Positions 10,344-20,183 are shown, numbered from the stretch's first letter. The stretch: 64,000 bases of DNA from JARFPW01 sp035464655 (GCA_035464655.1 DATHRZ010000024.1:55087-119086); one strand, 5' to 3'. Numbers and translations are program-made. Notes: generated by a model not told the origin, from the letters alone.

Positions 10344-12188
10344 ATGATGATGCAGACCATCCGCGAGAAGACGCGGTGGGCAATTGTGTTTCTGGCGGTC
10401 GCCTTCGCGGCGTGGCTCGCCTTCGAGGGGATTCAGAGTCGCGAGACGGCGGCGACTTCCGGTACCGACCCGGTAATCGGCATCGTCAACGGCCAGGACA
10501 TCCGGTTCAACCGGTGGCGCGAGGCGTCGGCTGCGCAGCTCGACCGCGCGCGCCAGGCCAGAGGTCGCGCGTTGACCGACGAGGAGATCCGTCAGTCGGA
10601 GACCGAGGCGTGGGAGAACCTGGTGCGCGACGTGCTGATCGAGCAGGAGATCCGGCGCATCGGCATCAAGGTCACGGACGCCGAGGTGTCGCAGGCCTTC
10701 CGGACGTCGCCCCCGCCGTTCGTCATCCGGAGCCCCGCCTTCCAGACCGACGGACAGTTCGACTACGCGAAGTACCAGGCCTACTTCTCCGACCCGAGCG
10801 TCGACGAGCAGCTGCTGCTCAGCATCGAACAGTACTATCGCGACCAGATTCCGCGCATTCGGCTCCAGGAGCAGCTCTCGGCGGGCGTGGCCGTCAGCGA
10901 CCTGCAGGCGTGGGAGGAGTTCAAGGCGCGCAACGAAACCGCCGTCGTTACGCACGTGACGGTCGATCCCGCGCAATTCGTCGAGGACTCCGAGATCTCG
11001 GTTTCCGAGGACGAGGCTCGCCGCTACTACCGTGAACACGCGGAGGATTTCGAGCGACCGGCCACCGCCACGGTGCGCATGGTCTCGTTCTCCACGCTGC
11101 CGACGCCCGGGGACACGGCACGCGTCGTGGCGTTCGCCGATTCCCTTCGTGCGGCCATTCTCGCCGACGAGTCGACGTTCGCCGAAGCGGCGGAGGAGCA
11201 TTCCGCCGACTCGACCTCGGCACCCGATGGCGGGGAGATCGGCGCATATACGCCCGAAGACCTCCGCGAGCCGATCTCTTCGACCGTCGCCGGCCTCGAT
11301 ACCGGAGGGGTCTCCGAGCCCGTGACGATGCCCGACGGCATCCACCTGTTCCACGTCGCGGAGCGCACCGGCGATACGGCGTCGATCGCACACATCCTGC
11401 TGCCGATCCGCCTCTCCGAGCAGACCGAAGACGAGCTGTTCGGCCGGATGGACCGTGTCGAGGGAATCGCGCTCGACGACGGGTTGCTCGCCGCCCGCGA
11501 CTCGCTCGACCTCGACGTGCGCGAGGGCGTCGTACTCACCGAGGGCTTCGACTTCGTGCCCGGAGCCGGTTCGCTGGGCGTGGGTGTCGACTGGGCGCTC
11601 GACGGGTACACGGAGATCGGTGAGCTCAGCGAGTTCTACGAGAACAGCTCCGGCTATCACTTGCTCGAATTGGTGGACCGCACCGAGGCCGGTCGATTCG
11701 CGTTCGAGGACGTGCGAGAGCAGATCGAAGCTACGCTACGCTTCGAGCGGCGCCTGGAAACCGCTCGACAGAAGGCCGAGCAGATCGTGGCCGGGCTCCC
11801 GGAACGCACCATCGAAGCCCTCGCAGCCGCCACGGACTGGCCGATGGCGACGACCGAGCCGTTCAATCGCCTGGAGTTCGTACCGGGCCTCGGCCGGGCG
11901 ACGGAGGCTGTCGGGGCGGCATTCACGGCGCCGACTGGCGTGATGGTCGGACCTTACGAGGGGGCCGACAGGCTCGCCTTCCTGCGCGTCGACGAGCGCA
12001 CGGAGGCGGACGCGGACGTGTTCTCGCTGACGAAGGACGAGCTGAAGGCAGAGATCGCGTTCCGCATGGCGGAGCAGCGCACGGCGCAGTGGCTGGAGGC
12101 GTTACGCGACGAGGCGGTCGTGGTGGATCACCGGGACCGGCTCAACCGGCCGGTGGAGGATCAGCCGGTCGTTCCGCCGATGATCTGA
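10344..12188 (+). CDS. PpiD/SurA-like peptidyl-prolyl isomerase, membrane-anchored
   Basis: Envelope folding chaperone and isomerase. The 614-residue protein has one membrane segment at about 12-27 (WAIVFLAVAFAAWLAF) with the rest in the periplasm. A SurA_N-type helical chaperone domain follows (about 45-205). A parvulin-like rotamase domain is visible at about 236-340, containing FAEAAEEHSADSTSAPDGGEIG and ending in DGIHLFHVAER. A second, shorter parvulin-like stretch at about 350-460 (AHILLPIR, GVDWALDGYTEIGEL, GYHLLELVDR) looks reduced. The architecture is that of PpiD (SurA_N plus rotamase domains behind one membrane anchor). It is transcribed alone on the plus strand, divergent from the TPR-aroQ run and convergent with tatA, leaving one base between the two stops. 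Confidence 0.85.
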   Translation: MMMQTIREKTRWAIVFLAVAFAAWLAFEGIQSRETAATSGTDPVIGIVNGQDIRFNRWREASAAQLDRARQARGRALTDEEIRQSETEAWENLVRDVLIEQEIRRIGIKVTDAEVSQAFRTSPPPFVIRSPAFQTDGQFDYAKYQAYFSDPSVDEQLLLSIEQYYRDQIPRIRLQEQLSAGVAVSDLQAWEEFKARNETAVVTHVTVDPAQFVEDSEISVSEDEARRYYREHAEDFERPATATVRMVSFSTLPTPGDTARVVAFADSLRAAILADESTFAEAAEEHSADSTSAPDGGEIGAYTPEDLREPISSTVAGLDTGGVSEPVTMPDGIHLFHVAERTGDTASIAHILLPIRLSEQTEDELFGRMDRVEGIALDDGLLAARDSLDLDVREGVVLTEGFDFVPGAGSLGVGVDWALDGYTEIGELSEFYENSSGYHLLELVDRTEAGRFAFEDVREQIEATLRFERRLETARQKAEQIVAGLPERTIEALAAATDWPMATTEPFNRLEFVPGLGRATEAVGAAFTAPTGVMVGPYEGADRLAFLRVDERTEADADVFSLTKDELKAEIAFRMAEQRTAQWLEALRDEAVVVDHRDRLNRPVEDQPVVPPMI

Positions 12189-12189
12189 G

Positions 12190-12402
12190 TCAATCCTCGT
12201 CCCGGTTGCGCTCCGCGTGCGAGTCGTCGGCGTCCTCGAGCTCCCCGCGAACCTCGTTCCCGACTTCCTTCACGGAATTCTTGAACTCGCGGATACCCTT
12301 CCCCAGCGAACCGCCGATCTCCGGAAGGCGTTTCGCCCCGAACAGCAGCAGGACGATGAACAGCAGGATGACGGCTTCTGTGATCCCGATATTCGGCAAC
12401 AT
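12190..12402 (-). CDS. tatA: Twin-arginine translocase subunit TatA
   Basis: Pore-forming subunit of the Tat pathway for folded proteins. The 70-residue protein has the TatA/E layout: an N-terminal membrane helix (about 8-22, EAVILLFIVLLLFG), the FGAKRLPEIG hinge, an amphipathic helix (KGIREFKNSVKEV) and an acidic tail. It follows the small membrane protein gene by 40 bp and is convergent with the ppiD-like gene. tatC is about 7 kb away at 19422-20183 and no TatB is evident, so a TatAC-type system is likely. Confidence 0.95.
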   Translation of the reverse strand: MLPNIGITEAVILLFIVLLLFGAKRLPEIGGSLGKGIREFKNSVKEVGNEVRGELEDADDSHAERNRDED

Positions 12403-12442
12403 TGTCTGACCTCTTGCAGGGGGCCCGGTGAGTCTCCGGACC

Positions 12443-12727
12443 TCAGAGTAGCGACTTCGAGAACCAGGCCAACAGAAGTATCCCTACGACGCTGAGGATG
12501 TTCACGCGCAGTACCAGCGGTCCGAGCGTCACGGCCACCACGAGCAGGTCGATCGTCAGCGGTCCGAGCGACGCGGCTACCGTCGTGATGAAGAACTCGC
12601 GCGCCGGTCCTGCCGGGACGAGGGCGGCAAGCTCGGTAAGTAGCGCGCCGAGCAGCATCCCACCCGCGATGATCAGGGTCACGCGCTTCGCCGAAGGGCG
12701 GCGGCGACCCCCGAAGTCGAGATTCAC
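12443..12727 (-). CDS. Small two-helix membrane protein (DUF4321-like)
   Basis: A 94-residue protein with hydrophobic segments at about 17-38 and 68-90 and a small loop rich in Gly and Pro between. The pattern (GGMLLGALLTELAAL, then LGPLTIDLLVVAVTLGP, then RVNILSVVGILLLAW) resembles the uncharacterised DUF4321 family. The start is GTG at 12727 overlapping the prenyl synthase stop (GTGA), so it is translationally coupled to that gene and precedes tatA. No function is known. Confidence 0.65.
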   Translation of the reverse strand: MNLDFGGRRRPSAKRVTLIIAGGMLLGALLTELAALVPAGPAREFFITTVAASLGPLTIDLLVVAVTLGPLVLRVNILSVVGILLLAWFSKSLL

Positions 12728-13743
12728 TTCTGTCGCTCCAGGACGAATTCAACAGTCAACCGCAGAACCCGCACGAACGGATCCTCGGGGATCGACGCGA
12801 GGCGTCCCGCCGCGGTGCGCGCAAACTCCTCGGCCCGCTCCCGGGCATATGTCAGCCCCCCCGCCGCCCGCACCAGTTCACCGACCGCAGCAACCGCGTC
12901 ATCGGTGGGCTCCGGGTTCGCGAACAGCGCTTCTACGACGGCCCGCTTCGGGGCATCGAGCCGGGGCAGAGCCGCGATCAATGGCAGCGTCACCTTGTGC
13001 TCGCGCAGGTCGAGTCCGCGCGGCTTCCCGGTGATGTCGGCGGACACCGTGTAGTCGATCAAGTCGTCGACGATCTGGAACGCCATGCCCAGGTCGTGCC
13101 CATACGCGGCCAGCGCGGCGCGGTGGTCCGCGGCACCCGCCAGGGCTCCGAGCTCGCACGCCGCCGCCATCAGCGAAGCCGTCTTGCACTCGCACAGACG
13201 ATAATAGTCCCGTTCGGTCGCGCCCAGCGCGTCGTGGGCCGCGAGCTGCCTCATCTCACCGATCGACATCTGGTTCGACGCTCGGGCAAGTATGGCCACT
13301 GCCTCCGGCGGACCGACCTTCGTCACCTCGAGCAGGGCCCGGGAGTAGAGGTAGTCGCCCATGATCACGGCCACCTGGTGCGTCCAGCGGGCGTTGACCG
13401 TCGGCATGCCGCGACGGCGGGGCGAATGGTCGACGGCATCGTCGTGGACCAGCGTCGCCACATGCATGAGCTCGACGATGGCCGCGAGGCGCTCGGCCCT
13501 CTCGTTCGGCCGTCCCCCGACTTCGTTGGCCAGGAGCAGCAGTGTCGGCCTCAAGTACTTACCGCGCGTGGCGAGCAGGTACTCGCCGACCTCGTTGATC
13601 CGACCGAAATCGGCCGCAACGAGGTCGCTCAGGAGCGTCTCCATGCGTTCGAGACGATCCTGGACGGGATGCTGCAAAGTTTCGAGTGTAGGCAGCGCGG
13701 CTTCGAGCATCTCTCTCCGTTCGGTGCCCCGGTCTCGGGTCAC
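12724..13743 (-). CDS. Trans-polyprenyl diphosphate synthase
   Basis: Extends allylic diphosphates with isopentenyl diphosphate to make the long prenyl tail used for a quinone. The 339-residue protein has both aspartate-rich motifs: DDAVD at 101-105 (after LVH) and DDLID at 226-230 (after FQIV). GKYLRPTLLLL at 61-71 is the usual isopentenyl-diphosphate-binding segment. Family length and the small residues before the first motif suggest a long-chain (C35-C45) product, as in HepT/IspB, but chain length cannot be fixed from sequence by eye. It lies 33 bp after the large TPR gene. Confidence 0.92.
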   Translation of the reverse strand: MTRDRGTERREMLEAALPTLETLQHPVQDRLERMETLLSDLVAADFGRINEVGEYLLATRGKYLRPTLLLLANEVGGRPNERAERLAAIVELMHVATLVHDDAVDHSPRRRGMPTVNARWTHQVAVIMGDYLYSRALLEVTKVGPPEAVAILARASNQMSIGEMRQLAAHDALGATERDYYRLCECKTASLMAAACELGALAGAADHRAALAAYGHDLGMAFQIVDDLIDYTVSADITGKPRGLDLREHKVTLPLIAALPRLDAPKRAVVEALFANPEPTDDAVAAVGELVRAAGGLTYARERAEEFARTAAGRLASIPEDPFVRVLRLTVEFVLERQK

Positions 13744-13776
13744 CGTCAGCGGACCGAGGATTTGCCGAAGATACTG

Positions 13777-16524
13777 TCAGAGGGAGAGTTCGGACAACCG
13801 GTCGGCCGCATCGCGATACCCCGGCTGTACGGCTTCGACGCGCCGGAACACCTCGCGGGCCTCTTCATGCTGGTCCTCGGCCTGCAACGCAAGTCCGAGG
13901 AAGTAGAGGGGACCGACCTGCTCGGCGTCCTCGTCGGCCCGCAGCTTCTCCTGCAACAATTCGATCGCCTCCAACGGTCGGCCGAGCTTAAAGAGGCATT
14001 CGCCGACAGCCTCGAGAACTCCGAGACGATCGGTCACCCGGCCGAGCGCAGGACGTAGCTCGCGGAGCGCCTCGTCCCACATTCCCATCTGCCGGAACGC
14101 CAGGCCGAGCTCGTAGCGGGACCGGGCGGTCGCGTCCTCCGTCTCGTCTTCGGCGCCTTCGGGCGGTGCGCCGTTTTCCGCACCGTTCGGCTCGATCTCG
14201 AGCTCCGCTTCCTCGAGCCCGTCGAGGAAGTCGTACATCGCCTCCAGCTCCTCGTCGTCCTCGTCCGAGTCCGGCGCCTTCGTCGGTGCGCTCGACGGCT
14301 CCGCGCGTTCGCGGGACTCCAGCTCGAGTGTGACCTCGGCTTCGTCGATTCGGGCGATCGCCTGCCGGGCCAGCTCGTTCGACGGATCGACGTCTAGCAT
14401 GCGCCCATAGGCCGCCCGAGCCCGCTTCGCGTCGCCGAGTCGTCGCAGGCAGGCCCCGAGTCTGGCGAAGGCCGCAAGCAGCTCGTCTCGGTCGCTGACC
14501 ATCATCGCCAGCTCCGTGCGATGTTCGTGCAGCGTCACATCGTCGGGCTTCAACTCGAGCAGGCGCCCCAGCACGACGAGCGCCTCCCGCGTCCTGTGCC
14601 CAGCGTCGAGACGGCCGAGACTCTCTTCCAGGTGCTCGATCGCTCCCTCTGCGTCACCGGCACCGACGAGTTCGGCGGCCCGGACCAGGATCTGGTCCGC
14701 GGAAGGCCCGGCCTCCTCGTCGATCGCCTCGGACATCTGCTCGTCGGACAGCTGCTCGTCCCCCGGAGGAGCGTCGCGGGCATCGGGCGCGGTGTCGATT
14801 GCGTCGACCGTTGTGCCGTCCGGCTCCTGGAGCGCGGGAAACATGTCCTCCAGGGCCGGAAGCTCGTCGACGGCTCCGCCGAGGCGCGCCCGCAGTTCGG
14901 AGAGCCGATCGACCAACGGGTGATCATCCCCCCACGCCTCCGCCAGCTGATTGCCGAGCGCATCGGCGGCCGGACCCTGACCCGAATCCGCCAGTTGCTC
15001 GATCACCTCGAGAGCAAGCTCGGGAGCATCTTCGAGCCGGAGGGCCAGCTCCCTCAGGGCACGGACGGCGCGGCCTGGAATCGGGCGCGGTCCTTCGAGC
15101 GCGACCGCGAGTTCCCGCAACGCCTCCTGGTGCAGTCCCATCTCGATGTATGCGGCGCCGAGGTCTAGGTGGGCGGCGTGATCGACCTGGTGGCGCTCCT
15201 CCGCACGACGGATCCGGTACTGAGCGAGCCGCGCCCGGAAGAAGTGCCCCTGAATGGCGTCCTCCTCGGCGTCGGCCCTTCGGTCGTCGGCCATCGCCGA
15301 CACCTCGTCGGCGTCGGTCTCCCCCGCCGGAGGGTCGGCTTCGTGCCGTTCGGCTGCCTCGGGAGCATCGGGGGCTCCGCCAGACCCGGGCGCCACGGCA
15401 GGTTCGGCCGTCTCCGCGGACTCGGGGGCCTCGGGCGTCCCACCTTCCGCCCCGGCCTGCGCGTCGCCGCCCGACCCGCCGGATGCGCCGCTCCCCAGAG
15501 AGGCGCGCGAGGCGCGCCGCAGAACTTCGAAGCTCGCTTCCGATCCGCGAAGCGCCAGGCACTCGCCGATCCGGGCGTTCGCGGCTTCCAGTAGACGCGG
15601 ATCCGCAACGGCGACCCTGAACTCTTCGATCGCCTCCTCCAGGAGACCGATCGTCATGAACTCGACGCCGAGGTCGTAGCGGATTGTCGGGTCGCCCGTC
15701 TCGAGTACATCGGCCACCCGGCTGCGAAACCGATCGACCTGCACGCGAACCTCGGCCAGATCGTCATCGGTCGGGGCCGCGGCCACTGGAGCCCGGGGCG
15801 GCGCGTCGGCTTCGAACGCGGCATCGGCTCCCTGGTCGGCCAGCTGCCGGGCCACGAGGTTCGCCAGCCGCTCCGGGGGCCGCCCATCCTCCGGCTCCAC
15901 CGACGCGGAAGAAGCGCCCGTCGCAACGCCGCCGTCCGGATCGAGCTCCGCGATTCGCGCGTGAAGCTCCGCCGCGTCTTCGCCGCGATCGGTCCTCAGG
16001 CGAGCCGCCGCCCGCAATTGAGCGGCAGCGGCGGTCGTTTCGTCGCGTTCGGTGAGCTCGGCCGCATACTGCAGGCAGATTTCGTCGTCCTTCGTGAGCT
16101 CGACGAACTCGGCAACGGCGAGGGCGGCGTCCTCGGGCTCTCCATCGGCAAGCACGTGCCTGACATACGCGACCATGTTTCCCCGGCCCTCGACCAGGAG
16201 GCCGGTCCGGGCATGAAGCAGTCCGAGGCGTCGATAGATGGACGTGCGTCCGGGGGCGATTCGCAAAATCTTATTGCATAGCGCGATGGCGCTCGTATGC
16301 ATCGCGTTGTCGGCATAGCGCTCGACGGCGCGCTCGTAGTATTCGACGGCGGCCTCGTTCTCTCCGAGACGGAGGTGGAGGTCGCCGATGCGATTGTAGA
16401 GGCTCAGGTCGGCCATGTCCTCGTCTGCATCCAGCGCGCGCTGGTACAGATCGATGGCCCTGGCCCAGTCGGAGCGCTGCTCCGCGCGTCGCGCCTCGTG
16501 CTTCAGCTTCTGAAACGTAGTCAT
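13777..16524 (-). CDS. Large TPR-repeat protein, function unknown
   Basis: A 915-residue soluble TPR protein. The ATG at 16524 (MTTFQKLKHEARRAEQRSDW) is preferred over an upstream ATG at 16605 that would add 27 non-helical residues. TPR units are clustered near the N-terminus (about 10-200), in the middle and at the C-terminus. Three units match each other closely: RYDLGVEFMTIGLLEEAIEEF, HLDLGAAYIEMGLHQEALRE and RYELGLAFRQMGMWDEALRE. They are separated by acidic, Pro/Ala-rich low-complexity linkers. A scaffold role is inferred. The large size and repeated modules recall gliding/PilF-type scaffolds, but no specific family is recognised. Confidence 0.75.
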   Translation of the reverse strand: MTTFQKLKHEARRAEQRSDWARAIDLYQRALDADEDMADLSLYNRIGDLHLRLGENEAAVEYYERAVERYADNAMHTSAIALCNKILRIAPGRTSIYRRLGLLHARTGLLVEGRGNMVAYVRHVLADGEPEDAALAVAEFVELTKDDEICLQYAAELTERDETTAAAAQLRAAARLRTDRGEDAAELHARIAELDPDGGVATGASSASVEPEDGRPPERLANLVARQLADQGADAAFEADAPPRAPVAAAPTDDDLAEVRVQVDRFRSRVADVLETGDPTIRYDLGVEFMTIGLLEEAIEEFRVAVADPRLLEAANARIGECLALRGSEASFEVLRRASRASLGSGASGGSGGDAQAGAEGGTPEAPESAETAEPAVAPGSGGAPDAPEAAERHEADPPAGETDADEVSAMADDRRADAEEDAIQGHFFRARLAQYRIRRAEERHQVDHAAHLDLGAAYIEMGLHQEALRELAVALEGPRPIPGRAVRALRELALRLEDAPELALEVIEQLADSGQGPAADALGNQLAEAWGDDHPLVDRLSELRARLGGAVDELPALEDMFPALQEPDGTTVDAIDTAPDARDAPPGDEQLSDEQMSEAIDEEAGPSADQILVRAAELVGAGDAEGAIEHLEESLGRLDAGHRTREALVVLGRLLELKPDDVTLHEHRTELAMMVSDRDELLAAFARLGACLRRLGDAKRARAAYGRMLDVDPSNELARQAIARIDEAEVTLELESRERAEPSSAPTKAPDSDEDDEELEAMYDFLDGLEEAELEIEPNGAENGAPPEGAEDETEDATARSRYELGLAFRQMGMWDEALRELRPALGRVTDRLGVLEAVGECLFKLGRPLEAIELLQEKLRADEDAEQVGPLYFLGLALQAEDQHEEAREVFRRVEAVQPGYRDAADRLSELSL

Positions 16525-16629
16525 ACGGGAAATCCGTTCGCGCCCGATGCCGTCGGCTGGGTTCTTGGCCGGGTCCAGTGCGGACCGGCAACCTCGATAG
16601 ATCAAGAATCCGGCCAGAACTGCGGACGC

Positions 16630-19425
16630 TCAGTTCGTGCGCTGCTGGTACTCGGTGCGGACGTCCGGCGCGGCCTTGAGACTGATCGATACCTGGAAGA
16701 TCGTATTGCCGTTCGGCGCACGGGCGAACCGGAAGGAAGCCAGCCAGTCGTGAAGGTCGCGGTCGAGCGTGATCACGTTCTGGCCGAACTCCGAATCGGT
16801 GAGGTTGTACTGTGTGTTCCAGCGGATAGACCACGATGTGGTCGGCCTGAACGAAAGATTCCCGCTGAGCGACTGGCTCTCGGCGCCGCCCTCTTCGGGC
16901 CTCGCCCGCTGCATCCCATAGTTCAGAGACAGATTCCACGGCCCGGCGCCTTCCTCGAACGGGTCGGCACTCCCATAGATCTCGGGGTCGCTGTACCGGT
17001 CCATCGACGTCGTCGGGGTCATCGCCGGCGAGGTCCGTCCGCTGGATCCGAGCCCGAAGATGTCCGCCAGGCCCTGCCCCGAGCTGAGGCTGAAGCTGGC
17101 GCTGAGGGCGGTGAGGAACGGGGCGAACCGACGCTCGTCGCCCGAGCCCTCGAACAGGTCGTGCGACAGGTTGATGGACAGTCCGCTCAGCAGGTCCGAG
17201 GTCAGGCTGTTGTCGATCCGGTCCGACACGAGCACCGGTTCGCCGCGCTTCGCGCGCTCGAAATCGAACCGCAGTGCCGACGTGCGGATACCCAGCAACT
17301 GAATGATGCGATCTCGCTTGGGCCGGGTCGGTGCCGTTCCGTCGACGAACGCACCCGCGGCAGTGACGGACGCGGCGGCGGCACCGACCTCCGCGTCGTC
17401 GCCGGCCTCCGCGGTATCGGCCGGCGCTTCGGCCCGACCGAGCTTGGCCTCGAAGGTCTGGTTCAAACCGATCGAAAGGGTGTTGGTCGCCGCGCCGGCC
17501 GCGCCGGCGGCGCCCGGGAACCCCGGGATCGCCGCGAGCGCGGAATCGACCTCGACGGCCGGCGAATAAGCGTAGTCGAACCTCGGGGACACCTTGTGAC
17601 GGATCCGGCTGAACGGGCCGAACCCCGGCAGAAATCCGTACACGTCCGTCGTGAGGCCCGCGCCGAGCGAAGCCCTCCCGGGAGCGCTCACGAAGTCGCC
17701 CCCGGTGTCCTCGCTCCGAAAACGGGTTCCGCTGAGCGACGCGGTCGGGCTGAGGGTCGTCGACCCGACCAGGCCGATCCGGAAGCTGGCGCCCGTATTC
17801 CAGCTGAGCGTCGTCCGGGTTTCGGACGGAAGATCCTGGAACAGGCTGTCCTGGGGCGTCGTCTCGACGTTCTCGATGTCGGCGCGGCTGGACAGGTTGA
17901 GGTTACCGATCCGCAGGCTGGCGTTTCCGCCCCCCGTCGTGGTCACGCGGTCGGCGGCCGAGTCGGCCGTAACGGATCGACGCGCGTACCGGGTCGATGC
18001 GTCCAGCGTGATGTTGTTGAACGGCCCCGCGCTACCCCGCGGCGCCCCGAACAGCGTGATCGGGAGTATGCTGAGATTCACGCGCGGAAGCGTGGTCGCC
18101 GTCTCCGACCCGTCGAGCTCCTGCCGCCGATCGGCCGACGCCTGGAGGTTCCCGAACGAGAAGCGGTGGTTGAGCCCGACATCGGAGTCGATGGTTCTCG
18201 TCTGGTCCGTGGGGTTGATGCTCTGGTCCTGGAAGATGCGCGTATCCTGTACGTAGTTTACCGAGGCCCGGAACGTCGTGTTCAGCCCGAGTTCCTGGTC
18301 GTGCCCGACCTGCAGCCGAAGGTTGTCGCCCTGGTCGCTGAAGCTCTGGCTGTAGAGCACGCTCCCCCGGACGAATTGCTTGAGGAAGCGGTAGCGGAAG
18401 GCGCCGTTGACGCGGGTATAGTTGCCGCTGAACCAGTCGAGCGTCGCCTGCGCGTCGAGGTAGTCGTTGATCGCCCAGTAGTAGCCGAAGTCGGAGATGT
18501 TGCGGCTCGTCTGTCCCGACGTCTGGACGATGTCGTTGACCCCGAAGCGCGGGGGAATGATGCCGCTGCGCCTTCCCTGCCGGATGTCGGCGGCGAAGAA
18601 CGGGAGCCAGAAGACCGGCACGCGGCTGATGTACAGTACGACCGGCCACGCGACGAGCACGTCGCGCGTCACCATCTTGAGCTCGCCGGCCCGAAACGTG
18701 TAGTGCGGTTCCTCGAGGTCGCACGAGGTGAACGCCGCGCTCGTCGCGTAGACCGTGTCACGCGCGAGCGGAATCACGTTGCCGAAGATGCGCCATTCGT
18801 TTCCGCCGTCGTCGAACGACGATTCGGCATCGAACAGGGTGCCGCGCAGCCGGCCCACGTCGTAGTACAGGATCGAGTCGCTCGTCGTCGTATTGCCGTC
18901 CGATCCCAACAGCTCGATCGACTTTCGGGCCACGATGAACTGCTCCTCGCCCAGATAGCGGATCGTATCGGCGACCAGCACGTCGCCCGCCCGGTTGAGC
19001 TGTGCCCGTCCCTCGAGCTCGAGTCTCTGCCGGGGCACCCCCACGCGCACGACCTCGCCGCGATACTCGACGATCTCGTACCCGGCCTCGCGCGCCAGCG
19101 CTTCGAACAGCGCGTCCTTCTCCGGAAAGTCTCCGCCCGAAAGCTCTCCCCGTCGGGTCCTGTACGTCTCCTGCGCCAGGCTGTCGCGCCGGGCGGCAAG
19201 GCTGTCGCGCACGGCGATCAGGCTGTCGGTCAGCAGGGTGTCGGGCAGCGCCTCGATGGCCTCGAGCCGGTCGAGGAGGCTGTCGACCGCCACCTCGCGC
19301 GCGGGAGGCACGTCGTCGTCATCGCGTTCCTGCGCCGCGAGCGCGGACGGACCGGCGAAGCACCCCGCCAGCAGCGCCAGGAACGCCAGGTCCGCACCCC
19401 CGGGGAACACCGACGCCCGGCTCAC
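16630..19425 (-). CDS. lptD: LptD/OstA-like outer-membrane LPS assembly protein
   Basis: Outer-membrane beta-barrel expected to insert lipopolysaccharide into the outer leaflet. The GTG at 19425 overlaps the tatC stop (GTGA) and gives 931 residues. The N-terminus is hydrophobic (LAFLALLAGCFAGPSALAAQ), so either signal peptidase I cleavage after ALA or lipidation at the LAGC cysteine is possible. An OstA-like jellyroll region (about 90-240) has repeated strands such as LELEGRAQLNRAGDVLVAD. It is followed by YISRVPVFWLPFFAADIRQ, typical of LptD barrels, and long alternating strands ending in VSISLKAAP and a polar C-terminus. Low sequence conservation is normal for this family. An upstream extension of the frame through tatC and nrdR is a shadow. 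Confidence 0.8.
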   Translation of the reverse strand: MSRASVFPGGADLAFLALLAGCFAGPSALAAQERDDDDVPPAREVAVDSLLDRLEAIEALPDTLLTDSLIAVRDSLAARRDSLAQETYRTRRGELSGGDFPEKDALFEALAREAGYEIVEYRGEVVRVGVPRQRLELEGRAQLNRAGDVLVADTIRYLGEEQFIVARKSIELLGSDGNTTTSDSILYYDVGRLRGTLFDAESSFDDGGNEWRIFGNVIPLARDTVYATSAAFTSCDLEEPHYTFRAGELKMVTRDVLVAWPVVLYISRVPVFWLPFFAADIRQGRRSGIIPPRFGVNDIVQTSGQTSRNISDFGYYWAINDYLDAQATLDWFSGNYTRVNGAFRYRFLKQFVRGSVLYSQSFSDQGDNLRLQVGHDQELGLNTTFRASVNYVQDTRIFQDQSINPTDQTRTIDSDVGLNHRFSFGNLQASADRRQELDGSETATTLPRVNLSILPITLFGAPRGSAGPFNNITLDASTRYARRSVTADSAADRVTTTGGGNASLRIGNLNLSSRADIENVETTPQDSLFQDLPSETRTTLSWNTGASFRIGLVGSTTLSPTASLSGTRFRSEDTGGDFVSAPGRASLGAGLTTDVYGFLPGFGPFSRIRHKVSPRFDYAYSPAVEVDSALAAIPGFPGAAGAAGAATNTLSIGLNQTFEAKLGRAEAPADTAEAGDDAEVGAAAASVTAAGAFVDGTAPTRPKRDRIIQLLGIRTSALRFDFERAKRGEPVLVSDRIDNSLTSDLLSGLSINLSHDLFEGSGDERRFAPFLTALSASFSLSSGQGLADIFGLGSSGRTSPAMTPTTSMDRYSDPEIYGSADPFEEGAGPWNLSLNYGMQRARPEEGGAESQSLSGNLSFRPTTSWSIRWNTQYNLTDSEFGQNVITLDRDLHDWLASFRFARAPNGNTIFQVSISLKAAPDVRTEYQQRTN

Positions 19426-20183
19426 GTCGTCGCCCCCTCCCGGTCGTCGCCACCACGGTCGCGCCGACCGACGAGGTCGACCAGGAAGATCGAGAACTCG
19501 TACAGGAGGATCATCGGGGCGAACAGCATGAGCATCGTACCGGGGTCGGCCGGCGTCAGCAGCGCCGACGCCGTCGCGAGCGCGACGATCGCGTGACGGC
19601 GGTACTTGCGCAGTCCGGCGGCCGTCACGACGCCGATCAGGGACATGAGCACGAAGCCGACCGGCATCTCGAAGATGAGCCCGAAGGCGAGGATCAGGCG
19701 CGTGGCGAACCGCAGGTACTCGTCGACCGTGATGATCGGGCTGAGGCTTTCGGACTGGAAACCCAGCAGGAACTCGAGGCCGAACGGCAGCACGAGAAAA
19801 TACGCCATCGCGATCCCGGCGAGGAACAGGATGAAACCGAGACCGATCGCCGGAATGATCATCCGACGCTCGTGCTCGTAGAGCGCCGGCTCGAAGAACG
19901 CCCAGGCCTGCCAGGCCAGGAAGGGCGACGCGAGAATCAACCCCACGACGAAGGAGAGCTTGAAGGTCACGACGACGGGCGTCGTCGGACTGGTGAACAG
20001 TAGATTCTGATCGGGGAGCACGTATTGGAACGGCCGCTCGAGGATGCCGATCACGTCGAACCCCGTCACGATGAAAAAGCCCCCGACCGAGAGGGCGACC
20101 AGCGCGACCAGGCTCCATATCAACCGCTTGCGCAGCTCCTCGAGGTGATCGAGGAACGGCATCTCGCCGCTGGCCCTGCTCAC
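19422..20183 (-). CDS. tatC: Twin-arginine translocase subunit TatC
   Basis: Integral membrane receptor for twin-arginine signal peptides. The GTG at 20183 overlaps the nrdR stop (GTGA) and gives 253 residues with six hydrophobic segments. The N-terminal motif MPFLDHLEELRKRL is the classic TatC signature, and the loop FEPALYEHERR together with ILAFGLIFEMPV are further conserved stretches. Its stop overlaps the lptD start. TatA lies separately at 12190-12402. Confidence 0.95.
   Translation of the reverse strand: MSRASGEMPFLDHLEELRKRLIWSLVALVALSVGGFFIVTGFDVIGILERPFQYVLPDQNLLFTSPTTPVVVTFKLSFVVGLILASPFLAWQAWAFFEPALYEHERRMIIPAIGLGFILFLAGIAMAYFLVLPFGLEFLLGFQSESLSPIITVDEYLRFATRLILAFGLIFEMPVGFVLMSLIGVVTAAGLRKYRRHAIVALATASALLTPADPGTMLMLFAPMILLYEFSIFLVDLVGRRDRGGDDREGATT

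Noticed and set aside
16297..19596. 1099-codon plus-strand open frame opposite lptD and the TPR gene
   Set aside because: Antisense shadow spanning two real genes; no domain or start signal.
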